A DNA stretch of 8,720 bases, taken from the NCBI GenBank assembly GCA_009391845.1, contig QWJG01000018.1, positions 1-8,720 of the forward strand, read 5' to 3'. A model generated the notes under the pieces. It saw only the letters and a program-made list of their open reading frames with translations, was not told where the DNA came from and ran no database searches. The stretch is from Chloroflexota bacterium (GTDB lineage: Bacteria; Chloroflexota; Dehalococcoidia; UBA2979). This document shows positions 7,376-8,720 of this stretch, piece after piece; within the stretch, counting starts at the first letter, position 1, and each line of letters opens with the position of its first letter. The translations under genes were made by a program, and so were the position numbers.

Positions 7376-7398
7376 CGATCTGCCGTCTGCGCAGATCG
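7376..7398 (-). repeat. Hairpin B just upstream of the cdaA ribosome binding site
   Basis: A perfect 8-bp inverted repeat (cgatctgc / gcagatcg on the plus strand) with a 7-base loop. On the transcript it ends 3 bases before the GGAG of cdaA. No T-run follows, so it is not a classical terminator; it could affect cdaA translation or mRNA stability. Confidence 0.6.
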
Positions 7399-7418
7399 CG
7401 TCCGGGTCATCCGGACGC
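7398..7418 (-). repeat. Hairpin A between argF and cdaA
   Basis: A perfect 8-bp inverted repeat (gcgtccgg / ccggacgc) with a 5-base loop, beginning 18 bases after the argF stop codon and running directly into hairpin B (they share the base at 7398). It is GC-rich and lacks a T-run. Possible roles are a terminator without a U-tail or an mRNA 3'-end stabiliser for argF. Confidence 0.6.
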
Positions 7419-7436
7419 CGGCCTCAGCGCGTTCGT

Positions 7437-8357
7437 TCAGGGCTGCGGTGGGCCGTCCGCCAACAGTAGTGCCAGCAGCGCTTGCTGGGCGTGCATGCGG
7501 TTTTCCGCCTGATCGAACACGATCGACCGTTCCGATTCGATGACGTCGTTGCTGATCTCTTCGCCGCGATGTGCGGGGAGGTCGTGCATCACAAGGGTAC
7601 CGGGCGGCGCGGACGCTAGTAGTTCCGCGTTTAACTGGTAGGACTGGAAGTGCTCCTTGCGGTCCTCGAGTTCGTGCTCGAAGCCCATCGAGGCCCAGAC
7701 GTCCGTGTAGACGACCGCGGCATCGCGGACGGCGGCGTGGGCGTCCGTGGTCTGAGCGACGGTGCCGCCGCCGGCCAGCGCGTTCGCGCGGGCGAGGTCC
7801 TCGGTCGACAGGCCGAAGTCCGGAGGGGTCGCGATCGTGAGGTGCAGGCCCGCCATCACCGAGGCGTAGGCCAGCGAGCGAGCGATGTTATTTCCGTCGC
7901 CGACGTAGGTCCAGCGGACGCCTCGCAGGTCGCCGAAACGCTCGCGGAGGGTCAGCAGATCGGCCAGTGCCTGGCAGGGATGTTCGGCCTCGGAGAGTGC
8001 GTTGATCACCGGGACGGTGGCGTACTCGACGAGTTCGAGGACGGTCTCGTGGGCGTAGGTGCGGGCGGCGATGCCGTGGACCATCCTCGAGAGGACGCGC
8101 GCCACGTCCTTTACCGGCTCGCGATCGCCCATCTGGATTTCGTGCGCCGGGAGCGTGATCGCGTTGCCGCCGAGGCGCTGCATCGCCATCTCGAAGGACA
8201 CGCGGGTCCGGAGGGAGGGCTTCTCGAAGACGAGCGCCAGCGTTTTGCCGGCCAGCATCGGGCCGGCGCCGTCGCGCTTCATACCCAGCGACACGTCCAG
8301 GACGTGCGCCAGTTCCTCCGAGGAGAGGTCAAGAATCGAAGTAAGGTCGCGGCCCAT
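7437..8357 (-). CDS. argF: Ornithine carbamoyltransferase
   Basis: Joins carbamoyl phosphate and L-ornithine to make citrulline in arginine synthesis; a cytosolic trimer in the known family. The 306-residue length fits. Carbamoyl-phosphate contacts are seen as FEKPSLRTRVSFE (SLRTR at 48-52, the STRTR loop) and HPCQALADLLT (126-129). DGNNIARSL (about 154-162) and DVWASMGFE (219-227, the SMG loop) mark it as an ornithine rather than aspartate transcarbamylase. The ornithine-side motif HCLP is HDLP here (258-261), so the Cys is Asp; AHRGEEIS and FDQAENRMHAQ follow normally. Acetyl- or succinylornithine transcarbamylase is a less likely alternative. The start is either this ATG, with GGAG 10 bases upstream, or the GTG immediately before it (8360), with 7-base spacing; they differ by one residue. 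No other arginine gene is adjacent. Confidence 0.95.
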   Translation of the reverse strand: MGRDLTSILDLSSEELAHVLDVSLGMKRDGAGPMLAGKTLALVFEKPSLRTRVSFEMAMQRLGGNAITLPAHEIQMGDREPVKDVARVLSRMVHGIAARTYAHETVLELVEYATVPVINALSEAEHPCQALADLLTLRERFGDLRGVRWTYVGDGNNIARSLAYASVMAGLHLTIATPPDFGLSTEDLARANALAGGGTVAQTTDAHAAVRDAAVVYTDVWASMGFEHELEDRKEHFQSYQLNAELLASAPPGTLVMHDLPAHRGEEISNDVIESERSIVFDQAENRMHAQQALLALLLADGPPQP

Positions 8358-8393
8358 CACGGGCGGGCTCCGGGGGGATACAGGGAGTCAGTG

Positions 8394-8406
8394 CTCGAAC
8401 GTCGAG
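8394..8406. repeat. Short palindrome at the presumed argF transcription start
   Basis: CTCGA-ACG-TCGAG, perfect 5-bp arms around 3 bases. It overlaps the downstream edge of the candidate -10 box and the expected transcription start, where a repressor could act. It does not look like the known ArgR box consensus. It could be chance in GC-rich DNA. Confidence 0.3.
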
Positions 8407-8410
8407 TATA
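8405..8410 (-). promoter_or_regulatory. Candidate -10 element for argF
   Basis: The minus strand reads TATACT, one mismatch from TATAAT and conspicuous in this GC-rich sequence, 47 bases before the argF ATG. No good -35 hexamer lies 16-18 bases upstream (the bases there are GC-rich), so either the promoter is weak, needs an activator, or the match is chance. Confidence 0.4.
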
Positions 8411-8425
8411 GGCAGGACGGCGGGT

Positions 8426-8536
8426 CTACCGCATCGGGGGGACGCTGATGCCTCGGGTGGTGGATGGACCGGAAGGGCGACGAACGGCACGTTTTCGTGC
8501 CTCGAGGAACATGAGATTTTTCACGATCATGTTCAT
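8426..8536 (-). CDS. Possible small Arg-rich ORF upstream of argF
   Basis: A 36-codon open frame reading MNMIVKNLMFLEARKRAVRR then a Pro/Ser/Thr-rich tail ending SVPPMR and a TAG stop. I do not recognise a family. In its favour, AGGAAG lies 8 bases before the ATG at 8536, and it is on the same strand as argF, ending 68 bases before its start. Six of 36 residues are Arg (14, 16, 19, 20, 28, 36). It could be a small basic protein or a leader peptide sensing arginine supply for argF. Against it, codon position bias is only moderate, the frame is short enough for chance, and an inverted repeat covers its second start codon. The same frame is open upstream to 8638, but no ribosome binding site precedes that ATG. 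Confidence 0.35.
   Translation of the reverse strand: MNMIVKNLMFLEARKRAVRRPSGPSTTRGISVPPMR
8486..8501. repeat. Hairpin inside the small ORF
   Basis: ggcacg-tttt-cgtgcc on the plus strand, a 6-bp perfect stem with a 4-base loop. On the minus-strand transcript the loop is AAAA and the stem covers Arg-Lys-Arg codons of the possible small ORF. No T-run follows in either direction. Confidence 0.45.
8507..8534. repeat. Inverted repeat at the start of the small ORF
   Basis: gaacatga and tcatgttc, perfect 8-bp arms separated by 12 AT-rich bases. On the minus-strand transcript the 5' arm begins at the G of the first ATG and contains the second ATG of the small ORF, so pairing would limit initiation there. 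It lies 5 bases before the next hairpin. Confidence 0.45.
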
Positions 8537-8720
8537 GTTCCCATCTTCCTGTTTCCTCGCTCCGAGGACACGGCTAGGTGTACTGACCACGGACATGTGA
8601 GACACGGCTGATGGGTGGGCGGCCACCGAGCGAGCCATGGGGTCTGCGTCGGTTGTACCACCTGAGCCAACCGCTCAGGGCACGGGAACGATGGACACTG
8701 GTTGGATAAGCGTAGCCGTA
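8537..8720. other. Upstream stretch without a supported gene
   Basis: This right-edge stretch has no recognisable gene on either strand. It holds a perfect 7-bp inverted repeat (cctgagc / gctcagg, 8661-8679, 5-base loop) with no T-run after it, and a 9-base direct repeat gacacggct at 8567-8575 and 8601-8609. I see no convincing paired -35 and -10 boxes and no tRNA. Whatever gene lies upstream of argF is beyond the window. Confidence 0.4.

Noticed and set aside
7359..7436. c-di-AMP (ydaO/yuaA) riboswitch upstream of cdaA
   Set aside because: The gap is only 78 bases and consists of two simple hairpins; the known riboswitch is longer with a multi-branched core.
6612..7469. A 285-codon plus-strand open frame
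   Set aside because: Antisense to cdaA, whose DGA and RHR motifs prove the minus strand is coding.
8537..8638. Longer 70-codon form of the small ORF
   Set aside because: The ATG at 8638 has no ribosome binding site, while the ATG at 8536 has AGGAAG at a good distance.
8650..8690. tRNA-like D-arm text (GGCTCAGGTGGTA on the minus strand)
   Set aside because: No matching acceptor, anticodon or T-arm with GGTTCGA could be found around it.

Overview
The window is a GC-rich bacterial chromosomal segment with nine convincing protein genes, all on the minus strand, so transcription runs from the right edge to the left. Nothing convincing is encoded on the plus strand; the long plus-strand open frames lie antisense to recognisable conserved genes. 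No rRNA, tRNA, insertion sequence, phage gene or CRISPR array was found. The organism is a GC-rich bacterium that makes c-di-AMP through a membrane diadenylate cyclase and uses the PlsY route to phospholipids. Several motif variants (GTTAWG in GpsA, GSGKTG in PlsY, HDLP in ArgF) remind me of Chloroflexota (Thermomicrobia- or Dehalococcoidia-like), but that placement is a guess from memory, not a search.

Right end (8361-8720): a stretch without a large gene. It holds a possible 36-residue Arg-rich small ORF (8426-8536) with a good Shine-Dalgarno, several small inverted repeats, and a candidate -10 box with an overlapping palindrome just before argF. argF (ornithine carbamoyltransferase) follows and is separated from the next gene by 78 bases holding two back-to-back perfect hairpins.

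Centre (7358 down to 2252): a tight block of cdaA (diadenylate cyclase), cdaR (YbbR-domain regulator), der (ribosome-assembly GTPase), plsY (glycerol-3-phosphate acyltransferase) and gpsA (glycerol-3-phosphate dehydrogenase). The first four genes are chained by 4-base stop/start overlaps (GTGA, ATGA, TTGA), and gpsA starts 10 bases after plsY stops, so all five are probably one translationally coupled operon. GpsA makes sn-glycerol 3-phosphate and PlsY acylates it to lysophosphatidate, so these two form a pathway pair. CdaA and CdaR form the membrane c-di-AMP module, but the usual third partner glmM is not next to them.

Left end (2189 down to 104): an acidic HEAT-repeat protein of unknown role, a Nudix hydrolase whose start overlaps the HEAT gene's end, and a GNAT N-acetyltransferase of the RimJ/RimL type. 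These could be the tail of the same operon (gaps of 62 bases or less, same strand). No clear terminator is visible in the 103 bases left of the last gene.
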